Shown here one piece after another: positions 7,864 through 16,069 of a stretch of DNA of 47,194 nucleotides. The first letter of the stretch is position 1, and each line of letters starts with the position of its first letter. Under the pieces are notes generated by a model that did not search any database, had not been told where the DNA came from, and worked only from the letters and a program-made list of their open reading frames with translations. The DNA is taken from contig CAJUGG010000117.1 of the NCBI GenBank assembly GCA_910585995.1, positions 1-47,194 on the forward strand. Reading direction: 5' to 3'. The translations under genes were made by a program, and so were the position numbers. Source of the DNA: an uncultured Lachnospiraceae bacterium. Its GTDB lineage: Bacteria; Bacillota; Clostridia; Lachnospirales; Lachnospiraceae.

Positions 7864-8250
7864 GTGGATAAAAGCTATGAGGAGATCAACAGATATCTTG
7901 CAGAAGTGAAGTCGGCTGTATGGGCCGGGAGATACCGGATTGACCGCAACCGGAAACGGAGGGCGAATCTAAAGCTGTATCGGGATTATGTGATCGGTGA
8001 AGAGATGACACGGGAGATTCTGCTGAGCCTGACAGCAGATGATTTTTGCGAGGTGGCACCAAATGAACATGAGGAATACAAACATGAACAATTATATGTG
8101 TTTGGAAAAGATGTAAAACTGCTTCAGCGGTTTGGAGTGAAGGAAGAGACGGTATCTTTATATATCAAGCTGAATAAACAAGAGAATCAATATGTGATTA
8201 TTATTTCTTTTCATAAGCAGGCGTATCCTTTGACATACGCATTTCAATAG
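7864..8250 (+). CDS. MqsR-like toxin candidate
   Basis: An open frame extends back to 7714, but AGGAGGGG at 7851-7858 points to the GTG at 7864 (spacing 7 from AGGAGG), giving 128 aa beginning with MDKSYEEINRYL. The protein has an N-terminal helix, the segment EILLSLTADDFCEV and a C-terminal beta-hairpin ending YVIIISFHKQAYPLTYAF. This layout recalls MqsR-family endoribonucleases of the RelE-like fold. The downstream gene has two CxxC pairs like the MqsA/YgiT antitoxin, which supports the pairing. The assignment rests on pattern and context; catalytic residues were not mapped. Confidence 0.6.
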   Translation: MDKSYEEINRYLAEVKSAVWAGRYRIDRNRKRRANLKLYRDYVIGEEMTREILLSLTADDFCEVAPNEHEEYKHEQLYVFGKDVKLLQRFGVKEETVSLYIKLNKQENQYVIIISFHKQAYPLTYAFQ

Positions 8251-8284
8251 ATCAGAACGATACCAAAATGGGAGGAGCAGTTGT

Positions 8285-8647
8285 ATGGCAAAAGAAGGAA
8301 AGCGGGATTATTGCATGGTGTGCCACAAGATCAAGGAATACAGGCTGCAAAAAATAGTGCAGAGGGAATGGATACGAGGAAAAGAATATGAATTTGAGTT
8401 TACAATAGCAGTGTGTCAAGGATGCCGACAAGAGATGGATGTACCGGGGATGGTAGATCTGAATATACGGGAAAGAGATGAACAGTACCGTAAGGCGGAA
8501 GGGATCTTGCCGGTGGAGGAGATACAAAAGATTGCAAGCATATGCCCCAAGAAACAAGACAGACTCCAACACTACCTGGCCGGCCAGGTGCCGACGAAAG
8601 AGGAGTCGGATCAGATGAGAGAGTTGCTGGGTGCTTTGCCAGTATAA
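8285..8647 (+). CDS. YgiT/MqsA-like zinc-finger antitoxin candidate
   Basis: A 120-aa protein with an N-terminal zinc-binding pattern of two CxxC pairs (Cys10/Cys13 and Cys44/Cys47) and a C-terminal part (about 58-115) with NIRERDEQYRKAEGILPVEEI, which resembles the linker and first helix of MqsA-type helix-turn-helix domains. The remainder, LAGQVPTKEESDQMRELL, looks like the end of such a domain, but the central recognition helix is hard to see, so the DNA-binding part may be degenerate or shortened. GGGAGGAG precedes the ATG. It sits 34 nt after the MqsR-like gene, toxin first, as in mqsRA. A strong terminator follows. Confidence 0.65.
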   Translation: MAKEGKRDYCMVCHKIKEYRLQKIVQREWIRGKEYEFEFTIAVCQGCRQEMDVPGMVDLNIRERDEQYRKAEGILPVEEIQKIASICPKKQDRLQHYLAGQVPTKEESDQMRELLGALPV

Positions 8648-8658
8648 AAGAAAAGAAG

Positions 8659-8700
8659 AACCCCCGAACTGTACGGCCATACGGTTCAGGGGTTCATTTC
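8659..8700. terminator. Bidirectional terminator after the MqsRA-like pair
   Basis: AACCCC-c-GAACTGTA (8659-8673) pairs with TACGGTTC-a-GGGGTT (8680-8695), loop CGGCCA. T-rich sequence follows on both strands. Confidence 0.75.
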
Positions 8701-9073
8701 TTTGCCCACATGGACTTATCACTGCTTTTTGTCTGTCGGCACTATAGCATATGCATTAATGAATTGCAATATTCTTCATGATTTTTTACGAAAATGAATC
8801 AATTGGTTGCTTTTCACACCCAGTAAAATTTACACATTTTACTTGACTAACCCTTGCATGAATAATAATTATTCGATTTGATGTAATACTTATGATAAAA
8901 CTTTACAAAATATTCACAATTTTTGGTAAATTGTGACAATAAAAATGGTTAATTATCAAGCAAAAAGGAGATGAACAGGAGGAAATGTCGATAAAATGGA
9001 CAGTATCTGGCTATAGTGAATCAATGGCAGGAAATATATAGGAGATCTATTGGTAATTTTTCTAAAAAACTAG
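8701..9073. other. AT-rich intergenic region without a recognisable gene
   Basis: About 370 bp between the toxin-antitoxin block and the promoter of the secreted Fn3 protein. An 8-bp inverted repeat CACAATTT/AAATTGTG (8915-8922, 8928-8935) with a 5-nt loop is the clearest structure. TTGACT at 8841-8846 has no convincing -10. A possible 18-codon frame at 8985-9041 follows an AGGAGG placed too close to its ATG and is not called. Confidence 0.5.
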
Positions 9074-9102
9074 TGGACACAGGAAATTTCCTGTTGTATA
9101 AT
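9074..9102 (+). promoter_or_regulatory. Promoter with a palindromic operator in its spacer
   Basis: -35 TGGACA (9074-9079), exact 17-bp spacer, -10 TATAAT (9097-9102). The spacer is almost wholly a perfect 16-bp palindrome, ACAGGAAATTTCCTGT (9079-9094), placed so that a bound dimer would block RNA polymerase. It drives the secreted protein gene at 9207 with a leader of about 95 nt. Confidence 0.7.
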
Positions 9103-9153
9103 AAATGAGAACACGGCAATTTGGAAAAAAGTGTTTGATTTACTGAACCTGGT

Positions 9154-9174
9154 ATTAATGCGGGAGGCATTAAT
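9154..9174 (+). promoter_or_regulatory. Leader hairpin before the secreted protein gene
   Basis: ATTAATGC (9154-9161) pairs perfectly with GCATTAAT (9167-9174) around the loop GGGAG. It lies about 20 nt before the ribosome site of the gene at 9207 and has no T-run. Confidence 0.5.
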
Positions 9175-9206
9175 ATAAAAAAATTTATGGAAAGAGGGAA
9201 AGAACC

Positions 9207-10958
9207 ATGAAAAAATGGAAGCAACTCGTAGTTTTTGTCACGATCCTCACATTGGTGATGGGTACGTTGTCATTTGCTGAGACTGGTGCTCAGACAGGCA
9301 ACAGCAAAGAGAGTGGGATAATGACTCTTAGCGGAGATGATCTTACCCCAAGTGTTAGTCAGAACACACCGACTCCAACCCAACCAGCCACACCACCATC
9401 AACAGAGACGCCAGATGGTGTTGACGAATCATTAAGCAACAATGAGGTTGTGGCTAAAGCACCAGATTTCAGTGATGCCGAAACTAAAGAAATAGCTAGA
9501 AAGTTAGGCATTACTGTAGCAGGTAAAGTTCCAGCCAAAGAAGTGCAACAAGACTTAGTTTCTATGCTTGAAACTCTTTTAGCAAGTGGCTTTGGAAAGA
9601 CAGAAGGAGGAGAGAGCACAAAGAGTCAAGCAAAATTGTCTTTCTTTGAAATAACTGCGGCTAATGAGAAACTATTAGACGGCAAGACAGTACGTCTGAC
9701 GTTGGATTGTACTGGTATGGTAGATGATAATGCTAGTGAGGAGACATTAAGATTGCTTCATTACAAGGATGGAGCGTGGGAAATTCGCCCAATTTATAGC
9801 TATGATTCAAGCACGAAAAAACTGACCGCTGAATTTAGTAGCTTTTCGCCATTCTGTCTTGCAGAAAGTGAAGTAGAAGCACCAAATGCACCAGCTGGTG
9901 AGCTTGCAGACCCGAAAGATATTGTTGAAGCAGGGGATATTCCAGAGCCACCTGTAGGTCCGATTCCAACAGTTAGTGGGAATGTAACTCCAACCCCGAC
10001 TGAAAAACCAGGAACAACCGGAACCCCGACTCCTACTCCAACGCTGGAACCAACGAAGACTCCAACTGTTACACCTACCCCAGAGCCAACTAAGACTCCA
10101 GATATAGAGCAGGGAGATCCGCTTACAACCAGCGATGCGTGGAAGCTGACTTCCAGCAGAATTGCTAACAAATACAATGTAATCGTTCTGAACTGGAACG
10201 CTGCACAGAGCGGCAGATACGAAGTGCTGTACAGTGCAACTCCAGATGACGCAAACTCCTTTAGACGTGCAACTACCACAAGAAAGACTACATATAAGTT
10301 TACAAAAGCTCAGGTTGGCGTAAGATATGGATTTAAGATCCGAGTGAAAGGTACTGACATCGTCAGCCAGACTCTGTATGTAACCAACAGCATGGAGGGC
10401 CGTGTAACAGCTCCTTCTGCAGTTGAGGTAAAGGTAAAATCTTACAATAGCCTTGAGATTAAGTGGAGTAAAGTACAAGGCGTTAAGAGATATGCAATCT
10501 ATCGCGATGGCGTTAAGATTGGAGAGAAATCTGGTACGAAATTTGTTGATAAGGGTCTGACAACTGGAGAAACCTATCTCTATGAAATCCAGCCGATCAT
10601 GATGAAAGGTGCAAAAGGTACATTTGAAGGACCTAAGGCTTCAACAACAGGAACACCGAAATTTAAAGCTGTTGCTGGATTTAAAGTAAGAGCTGTTGAT
10701 TCTGCTAGCTTGAAAGTTAGATGGAACAGAGTAAAGGGTGCAGAATACTATACTCTTTACAAAGTTGTTAAGACTGAAACAGGCGCAGAAGTGCTTGTTC
10801 CTGTGCAGGGTGCAGAGCATTTGACCAGAACTCAATTTATTGATACGAACTTAGAAGCTGGTACAGAGTACTCTTATAGAGTAGTCGCACATGGCGGAAG
10901 AACTAGTGTGATCTCTAAGACAGAAGCTGGAAGAACTAAAGTTGTAAAACTAAAATAA
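9207..10958 (+). CDS. Secreted protein with Thr/Pro linkers and Fn3-like repeats
   Basis: A 583-aa exported protein of unknown function. Residues 1-24 form a signal peptide (KKWK, hydrophobic core, cleavage near SFA-ET). A short PTPTQPATPP segment follows, then a compact domain (about 75-230) whose sequence TLRLLHYKDGAWEIRPIYS and SSFSPFCLAE resembles domains found beside cell-surface repeats. A strongly Thr/Pro-rich linker (about 245-300) leads to three Fn3-like units (about 308-400, 400-490, 490-583) with recurrent AVEVKVKSYNSLEIKWSKV-type strands. There is no LPXTG motif, SLH domain or C-terminal anchor, so it may be released or held non-covalently. It has its own promoter with operator-like palindrome and a strong terminator. 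A role in surface binding is inference. Confidence 0.85.
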   Translation: MKKWKQLVVFVTILTLVMGTLSFAETGAQTGNSKESGIMTLSGDDLTPSVSQNTPTPTQPATPPSTETPDGVDESLSNNEVVAKAPDFSDAETKEIARKLGITVAGKVPAKEVQQDLVSMLETLLASGFGKTEGGESTKSQAKLSFFEITAANEKLLDGKTVRLTLDCTGMVDDNASEETLRLLHYKDGAWEIRPIYSYDSSTKKLTAEFSSFSPFCLAESEVEAPNAPAGELADPKDIVEAGDIPEPPVGPIPTVSGNVTPTPTEKPGTTGTPTPTPTLEPTKTPTVTPTPEPTKTPDIEQGDPLTTSDAWKLTSSRIANKYNVIVLNWNAAQSGRYEVLYSATPDDANSFRRATTTRKTTYKFTKAQVGVRYGFKIRVKGTDIVSQTLYVTNSMEGRVTAPSAVEVKVKSYNSLEIKWSKVQGVKRYAIYRDGVKIGEKSGTKFVDKGLTTGETYLYEIQPIMMKGAKGTFEGPKASTTGTPKFKAVAGFKVRAVDSASLKVRWNRVKGAEYYTLYKVVKTETGAEVLVPVQGAEHLTRTQFIDTNLEAGTEYSYRVVAHGGRTSVISKTEAGRTKVVKLK

Positions 10959-10971
10959 TGTGTTTTCTATG

Positions 10972-11001
10972 GCGTGGCCCAAGCGCGGGCCACGCTATTT
11001 T
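10972..11001 (+). terminator. Strong terminator after the secreted protein gene
   Basis: GCGTGGCCC (10972-10980) pairs perfectly with GGGCCACGC (10987-10995), 6-nt loop, then TATTTT. Confidence 0.9.
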
Positions 11002-11061
11002 AATGTGTTTGGTTATTTTTTACATTATAAAATGAGGTATATCAGGGAGGGAATTAGTTCT

Positions 11062-11781
11062 ATGGATAAATCAGAGAAGTTGTATATAGTAATTCCGGCA
11101 TACAATGAAGAAGAGACGATTCCAGATGTTGTAAATGACTGGTATCCAATTGTTGAGAAGATCGGAAAAGAAAGCAGACTTGTCATCATTGATGATGGAA
11201 GTAAAGATCATACACATGATATATTGACAAAACTTTCTGAAAGCCGGAAACAAATGGTTGTGTTACATAAAAAAAATGGCGGACATGGAGATACTGTCTT
11301 GTATGGGTATCAATATGCAATCAAACAACATGCATCTTATATATTTCAGACAGATTCTGATGGCCAGACACGATCTTCTGAGTTTGCACAGTTTTGGAAA
11401 TTGAGACACCAATACCATATGGTGATTGGTCATAGGAATAAAAGGCAGGATGGTATCTCCAGAGTTTTTGTTACAAAAACATTACAAGTAGTATGTTTTC
11501 TTTGTTTTCACGTCTGGCTGAAAGACGCGAATACTCCTTTTCGGTTGATGGAAGTAAAAAGCTTAAAGACAATTATGAAATATATTCCGGAAGGATATAA
11601 TCTTCCCAATGTGGCAATTTCAGCATTGTATACTAAAAAAGGATATAAGGTAAAATATATTCCTATCACTTTTCTTCCGAGACAAGGCGGAGTTAATTCA
11701 ATTAATTTAAAGAAAATTGCAAAAATTGGAGAAAAAGCAGTAGGTGATTTTATTAAGATCAGAAAAGGATTGAGGAAATAA
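11062..11781 (+). CDS. Family 2 glycosyltransferase (dolichol-phosphate mannosyltransferase-like)
   Basis: A 239-aa GT-A fold enzyme that would transfer a sugar from a nucleotide donor, probably to a polyprenyl phosphate carrier, at the inner face of the membrane. It shows the family start YIVIPAYNEEETI, the nucleotide-binding VIIDDGSKDHT, NGGHGDTVLYGYQYA and the acidic TDSDGQT (DxD-like) motif. It lacks the C-terminal membrane segments of longer GT2 enzymes. The ATG at 11062 follows GGGAGGG; the longer frame from 10960 runs through the upstream terminator and is rejected. The gene is 1 nt from the next one and starts a three-gene run of envelope glycosylation-like genes. Confidence 0.88.
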   Translation: MDKSEKLYIVIPAYNEEETIPDVVNDWYPIVEKIGKESRLVIIDDGSKDHTHDILTKLSESRKQMVVLHKKNGGHGDTVLYGYQYAIKQHASYIFQTDSDGQTRSSEFAQFWKLRHQYHMVIGHRNKRQDGISRVFVTKTLQVVCFLCFHVWLKDANTPFRLMEVKSLKTIMKYIPEGYNLPNVAISALYTKKGYKVKYIPITFLPRQGGVNSINLKKIAKIGEKAVGDFIKIRKGLRK

Positions 11782-11782
11782 A

Positions 11783-14074
11783 ATGAATAAAAGATTATTC
11801 AGTAAAGAGTATCAATATACATTATATCTTATCTTGATCATTTTTGCAGTAATGATTATAGGACTTTTGCGCCTAGATGATGATTTTTTGATAGCGATGA
11901 AGTGGTGGGTAACACTATTAGTCTTTGGAATGATAGCTATACCATTGTCATCTATTTTGTTCAGTCATTTTTCGGATTTTGGTTGGGTGGTTTCTAAAGT
12001 CTTGACGCTTGCCTTTGCATCATGGATTATGTGGCTGTTGTCTTCCATAAAATTGGTAAGATTTAGCCAGATGAGCTGCATACTGTCGGTACTGATTGTT
12101 TTTCTTTTTAATGTTATTTTATATATAAAGGTGTTGAGAAAACATAAAGATCATTGGATAGAAAAGATAAAGTCAGGCAATGTGATCAACGCGATATTGT
12201 TTGCCGAGATTTTATTTTTGGCAATGTTTCTTTTTTGGACATATTTAAGAGGTTATAATCCACAGGCATATGGAACCGAAAAATTTATGGATTTTGGTTT
12301 TATGAAAACCATTAGCAGACAAGACTATATGCCTCCTAATGATTTGTGGTTTGCTGGAGAAAAATTAAACTATTATTATCTTGGCCAATATATTATGACA
12401 TTTATTTGTAAATGTTCTGGTATACCAGTAGAATATGGCTATAATTTAGCTCTTTCTACAATCTTTGGACTATTATTTGCAATGACATATTCCCTTACGA
12501 GAAACTTGTTTACAGAGACTGTTTCTGAAAAGCATCCGATGTTGCCTTCTGTTGCGGGTATGATTAGTGCGGTCGCTATCAATTTTTCTGGTAATTGTCA
12601 TTATATTATATATGGTCTGTTAAGACCTGAGATTCAAGTGTTGCTTGGCAAAGAAGTGACATCATATTGGTATCCAGATGCTACGAGGTTTATTCGTACG
12701 CAGCCGAATGTGGATGCATATATCATACATGAATTTCCAGATTATGCTCATATGGTTGGCGATCTGCATGCGCATTTGATTAATACGATTTTTGTAGTAG
12801 CATTATTGACCATGATGTTTTCCTGGCTTCAATATAGAAAAAGTATTGCCGGCGAGTATTCTCTTATTAGAGAAATATGTATGCCGCATATCTTGATTCT
12901 TGGATTTTTTATTGGCTTGTTTAAAGGAATCAATTATTGGGATTTTCCTATATATTATGTGGTGTGTGGTGCTGTGATCTTTTTTTCTAATATTGGATTG
13001 TTTAAAACATGGAAAGAAAGGCTGCTGGTCACTGCTGCCCAGGGGTTGCTGGTTTTGGTTATAAGCAGTCTCGTCATCTTGCCGTTTACCTTATCTTTTG
13101 ATATGATCTCATCTCAGATAGGAATTGTAAAATATCGTTCGCCATTATCACAGATGGCTATATTATATGGACTTCCGATTGTAGTTAGTATATTATATCT
13201 TGTTTATCTGATAAGACAAAAGGATCCGAAGCATACACAGTTTGAAAATAATTATGTTTTAAATTTCTTGACAAGATTATCCATATCAGATTTATATATT
13301 GTTGTGTTGAGCCTTTGTGCTATAGGGCTGATTCTGGTTCCTGAATTGATTTTTATTAAAGATATTTATGATGGAGGAACTTTAAGAACAAATACTGTAT
13401 TTAAGTGTGTATTTCAGGCTTATCTTATGTTTGACATTATTATAGGATACCTGTTTGTGAAATTATTCACTATAAAAGAAAAAATTGCCAGGAAGACTTG
13501 TGTGGTATGTTTTGTTTTATGGGTGGGGACTCTTGGTTATTTCAGACCGGCTCTTCACAGTGCTCTTTTAGATAACCATACCTATGAGGGACTGGATGCA
13601 AGCACTTTTCTTACCAGGGAAAGCCCGGCAGATGCCAATGCGATTCTCTGGCTGAATGAAAATGCGGGTGCCAATGATGTGGTCTTAGAGGCGAATGGGG
13701 ACAGTTATACTTTAAGTAACAGAGTATCTGTATTTACTGGCAATCCGACAGTACTTGGATGGTGGGGACATGAATACCTGTGGAGAAGTAATGGGATTCC
13801 AGAAGAACCTCAAGTCGTAGCTGAGAGAGTACAAGAGATACAGACATTTTATGGCGCTACAGACTATGAGGTTGCAAAATCTTTTATTGATAAATATAAT
13901 GTAAAGTATATTTATATTGGAAAATGTGAGTGGGAGAAGTATCCCAATATGAATGTTGAATTTTTAAAAACACTTGGGAATGTTGTTTTTGAAGAGACAA
14001 GCAATATGAATTTAAAGATCAATGGTCAGGAGGAAAACGGAGACAGAACTACCTATATCATAGAGATACAGTGA
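11783..14074 (+). CDS. DUF2298/YYY-domain polytopic membrane protein
   Basis: A 763-aa protein with roughly a dozen or more hydrophobic segments. It matches my recollection of the DUF2298 (Chlor_Arch_YYY) family: a PPNDLWFAGEKLNYYYLGQY block near residue 185, EFPDYAHMVGDLHAHLINT near 320 and GINYWDFPIYY near 382, with a soluble C-terminal part (about 620-763). Such proteins resemble GT-C type lipid-linked-sugar transferases in layout, and the preceding gene is a GT2 enzyme likely to make a polyprenyl-linked donor. Transfer of a sugar to a surface polymer or protein is therefore an inference. Codon use is AT-rich like its neighbour, and unlike the following gene's second half. Confidence 0.75.
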   Translation: MNKRLFSKEYQYTLYLILIIFAVMIIGLLRLDDDFLIAMKWWVTLLVFGMIAIPLSSILFSHFSDFGWVVSKVLTLAFASWIMWLLSSIKLVRFSQMSCILSVLIVFLFNVILYIKVLRKHKDHWIEKIKSGNVINAILFAEILFLAMFLFWTYLRGYNPQAYGTEKFMDFGFMKTISRQDYMPPNDLWFAGEKLNYYYLGQYIMTFICKCSGIPVEYGYNLALSTIFGLLFAMTYSLTRNLFTETVSEKHPMLPSVAGMISAVAINFSGNCHYIIYGLLRPEIQVLLGKEVTSYWYPDATRFIRTQPNVDAYIIHEFPDYAHMVGDLHAHLINTIFVVALLTMMFSWLQYRKSIAGEYSLIREICMPHILILGFFIGLFKGINYWDFPIYYVVCGAVIFFSNIGLFKTWKERLLVTAAQGLLVLVISSLVILPFTLSFDMISSQIGIVKYRSPLSQMAILYGLPIVVSILYLVYLIRQKDPKHTQFENNYVLNFLTRLSISDLYIVVLSLCAIGLILVPELIFIKDIYDGGTLRTNTVFKCVFQAYLMFDIIIGYLFVKLFTIKEKIARKTCVVCFVLWVGTLGYFRPALHSALLDNHTYEGLDASTFLTRESPADANAILWLNENAGANDVVLEANGDSYTLSNRVSVFTGNPTVLGWWGHEYLWRSNGIPEEPQVVAERVQEIQTFYGATDYEVAKSFIDKYNVKYIYIGKCEWEKYPNMNVEFLKTLGNVVFEETSNMNLKINGQEENGDRTTYIIEIQ

Positions 14075-14089
14075 TAAGAGGAAGAGAAT

Positions 14090-15688
14090 ATGGCGAAAAA
14101 GAAAAAAAATAAAAACTTATTACGATGGTCAGATATGATTATCTACAGCTATTTGTTTATGATGTTGGGAGTGTTTCCATTGTATTATCAGAATAATTAT
14201 TATAATATGGGAGACGCTAAATATCAGTTTTTCAGGCTGATGACATTGATTATGCTGGGATATTTGGCAGTAACACAGACTGGCGCCAGATTAATAGACA
14301 GAAAAAGAGAAAAAACGAATTTTAAGTTGTCAGTTATGGACTGGACAGTGTTGGCTTATGGAGGCATAACAATACTGTCTTGGATATTGTCTCCATTCCG
14401 GACAGAATGTTGGGTGGGGACTGATGGATGGTTTATGGGACTGCTTTCACAGCTCTTGTTTGTCGGAATCTATTTTGCGATATCCAGATTTGGAACAGAC
14501 AGGAGTTGGGCTGTTTGGGTGATGGGAGTAGGTGGAGCGATTGCTTTTTTGGTTGCTTATCTGCATCGCTTTAATATAGATCCTTTGAGAATGTATGAAG
14601 GGATACCAGAGTATGAGAAGATCGGATTTTTGGGGCTGATCGGGCAGTCGAGCTGGTATTCCAGTTATGTCTGTGTGGTGTTGCCTGTGATGATGGGTGT
14701 CTATGTGACGACTGACTGGAAGAAGAATATGGCGGGCTGGTGCAAGCGCGGATGCCTGGCAGGCTTTCTTTTTTTGGGTTTTTGCAGTGCAGTGACACAG
14801 AATACGGATAGTATCTATCTGGGGCTTGGATTGGCGTTTTTATTTTTCCTGTGGTTTGCACTGGAAGATCTTAGGATCTGGAAACAGTTGGTGGAGGTCG
14901 GGATCTTAGCAGTAGCAGCGGCTAAATTTACCGGAGTGTTGCAGATGGCATTTCCTGAAAAGGTGATTCAGCTGGACCCATTGTCTTTTCTGGTGACAAA
15001 GAGCAGTGCGGGGTGGCTTTTGCTGATCGCCGGGCTTATAGTCTATGGAGGGACTTGTTTTGCTGAGAGGAGATATGCAGGGAAACCGATGCCGCAGTTA
15101 CAGAGATGGGTGCGTGTGGGGCGTCTGGTCTTTTATGGTGTGGTGATCCTGGCGATTCTCTCGCTGCCTTTGATGGTATGGATGACCTCTACCGGGCGGA
15201 AAGCGGCCGAGGCGGGTGTCCTGCAGGACAGCGGCTATCTGGTCTTTGACTGGAACTGGGGCAATGGAAGAGGGCGGACCTGGAGTTATTGTGTACGGGT
15301 ATTTTTGGAATATTCGCCGCTTATGAAATTGTTTGGCTGCGGTCCGGATGCGCTGGCTTTTTATACGGCTGCGCATCATGCAGAGGAAGTACAGGCCATG
15401 TGGGGCGGTCTGGTATTGACCAATGCGCACAATGAATGGCTGACAGCACTGGTGGATTATGGCATCATAGGTGCGGCGGCCTACATCACGGTCTTTGCTA
15501 TGTCCTGTTTTCAGTCCGTGAGACACTGGAGACAACGCCCGGTGCTTTTAGCAGCCGGGGCAGTGATCCTGGCCTATATGGGGCACAACTTTTTCTGCTA
15601 TCAGCAGGTGGTCTGCACACCCTTTATATTTATCGTGATGGGTACAGCAGAGTATCTGATACGTAAGATAAAGCAAGCGGAGATATGA
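14090..15688 (+). CDS. O-antigen ligase/polymerase-type membrane protein
   Basis: A 532-aa polytopic membrane protein with about 11-12 hydrophobic segments after a Lys-rich N-terminus (MAKKKKNKN). The late loop containing AHNEWLTALVDYGIIGAAAY is characteristic of the Wzy_C/WaaL superfamily, where a conserved histidine helps glycan transfer from a polyprenyl carrier. In a Gram-positive context, members attach or polymerise surface glycans or glycosylate proteins. It follows the DUF2298 gene by 15 nt and probably shares its transcript. Base composition rises in GC through the gene. The acceptor is unknown. Confidence 0.8.
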   Translation: MAKKKKNKNLLRWSDMIIYSYLFMMLGVFPLYYQNNYYNMGDAKYQFFRLMTLIMLGYLAVTQTGARLIDRKREKTNFKLSVMDWTVLAYGGITILSWILSPFRTECWVGTDGWFMGLLSQLLFVGIYFAISRFGTDRSWAVWVMGVGGAIAFLVAYLHRFNIDPLRMYEGIPEYEKIGFLGLIGQSSWYSSYVCVVLPVMMGVYVTTDWKKNMAGWCKRGCLAGFLFLGFCSAVTQNTDSIYLGLGLAFLFFLWFALEDLRIWKQLVEVGILAVAAAKFTGVLQMAFPEKVIQLDPLSFLVTKSSAGWLLLIAGLIVYGGTCFAERRYAGKPMPQLQRWVRVGRLVFYGVVILAILSLPLMVWMTSTGRKAAEAGVLQDSGYLVFDWNWGNGRGRTWSYCVRVFLEYSPLMKLFGCGPDALAFYTAAHHAEEVQAMWGGLVLTNAHNEWLTALVDYGIIGAAAYITVFAMSCFQSVRHWRQRPVLLAAGAVILAYMGHNFFCYQQVVCTPFIFIVMGTAEYLIRKIKQAEI

Positions 15689-15837
15689 TAGAGAGGTTAT
15701 TGGTCGTGAATGAGCGTGAAAATGAGCCAAATGCGGAAACTTTAGCTGCATTTGCAGAGATAGATGAGATGAAACGAACAGGAAGTGGACAAAAGCTTCA
15801 CAATCTTGAGGATTTGTGGAATAGTCTTGAGGATTAG
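15685..15837 (+). CDS. RelB/DinJ-like antitoxin fragment
   Basis: A 50-codon frame whose ATG overlaps the stop of the previous gene (ATGA); an alternative GTG at 15706 sits 9 nt after GAGAGG. The peptide contains NAETLAAFAEIDEMKRTGSG and then LEDLWNSLED, which resembles the toxin-wrapping C-terminus of RelB/DinJ antitoxins in Firmicutes. The N-terminal ribbon-helix-helix DNA-binding part (about 40-50 residues) is absent, and no toxin gene follows. It is best read as a remnant of a toxin-antitoxin pair, though a short solitary antitoxin cannot be excluded. Confidence 0.6.
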   Translation: MIERLLVVNERENEPNAETLAAFAEIDEMKRTGSGQKLHNLEDLWNSLED

Positions 15838-15857
15838 ATGTTTGACTATAGAATAAG

Positions 15858-15877
15858 TCTTAAGATATTCTTAAGAT
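15858..15877 (+). promoter_or_regulatory. Direct repeat resembling a response-regulator site
   Basis: TCTTAAGAT occurs at 15858-15866 and again at 15869-15877, an 11-bp period typical of OmpR/PhoB-family boxes. The centre is about 58 bp upstream of the start site expected from the -10 at 15914. Confidence 0.5.
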
Positions 15878-15910
15878 GCTTGAAGTTCTTCTGGTATTTT
15901 GAGAAATATA

Positions 15911-15919
15911 TGTTATACT
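15911..15919 (+). promoter_or_regulatory. Extended -10 promoter of the ABC transporter operon
   Basis: TGTTATACT (TG-n-TATACT). No -35 match is seen at the right distance, as expected for an activator-dependent or extended -10 promoter. Confidence 0.6.
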
Positions 15920-15965
15920 GTATGGGTGTATGCATATAGAATTCAAACTCAAAACAGCATCTGAC

Positions 15966-16036
15966 AAAAAAATGCCCGGAAGGATATCTGGATGCAGAGC
16001 AGCCAGATATCCTTCCAGATGCGGGGGCATTTTTTT
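15966..16036. terminator. Large terminator-like hairpin in the ABC operon leader
   Basis: A perfect 14-bp stem (15978-15991 with 16003-16016) sits inside a second stem, A-run plus TGCCC (15966-15977) with GGGCA plus T-run (16025-16036). Both strands end in T-runs. It lies between the promoter at 15911 and the TTG start at 16070, so it either insulates the operon from upstream or acts as an attenuator. Confidence 0.75.
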
Positions 16037-16069
16037 GGCGGATGCGGAACTCTAATAGGAGGACTATTT

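Noticed and set aside
8985..9041. 18-codon small protein gene
   Set aside because: AGGAGG is only about 2 nt from its ATG and nothing else supports translation.
9800..10478. Long antisense frames opposite the secreted Fn3 protein gene
   Set aside because: They mirror the low-complexity Thr/Pro linker coding and lack ribosome sites or family features.
10960..11061. Earlier start of the GT2 gene
   Set aside because: It would translate through a strong terminator hairpin. GGGAGGG before 11062 gives the normal family N-terminus.
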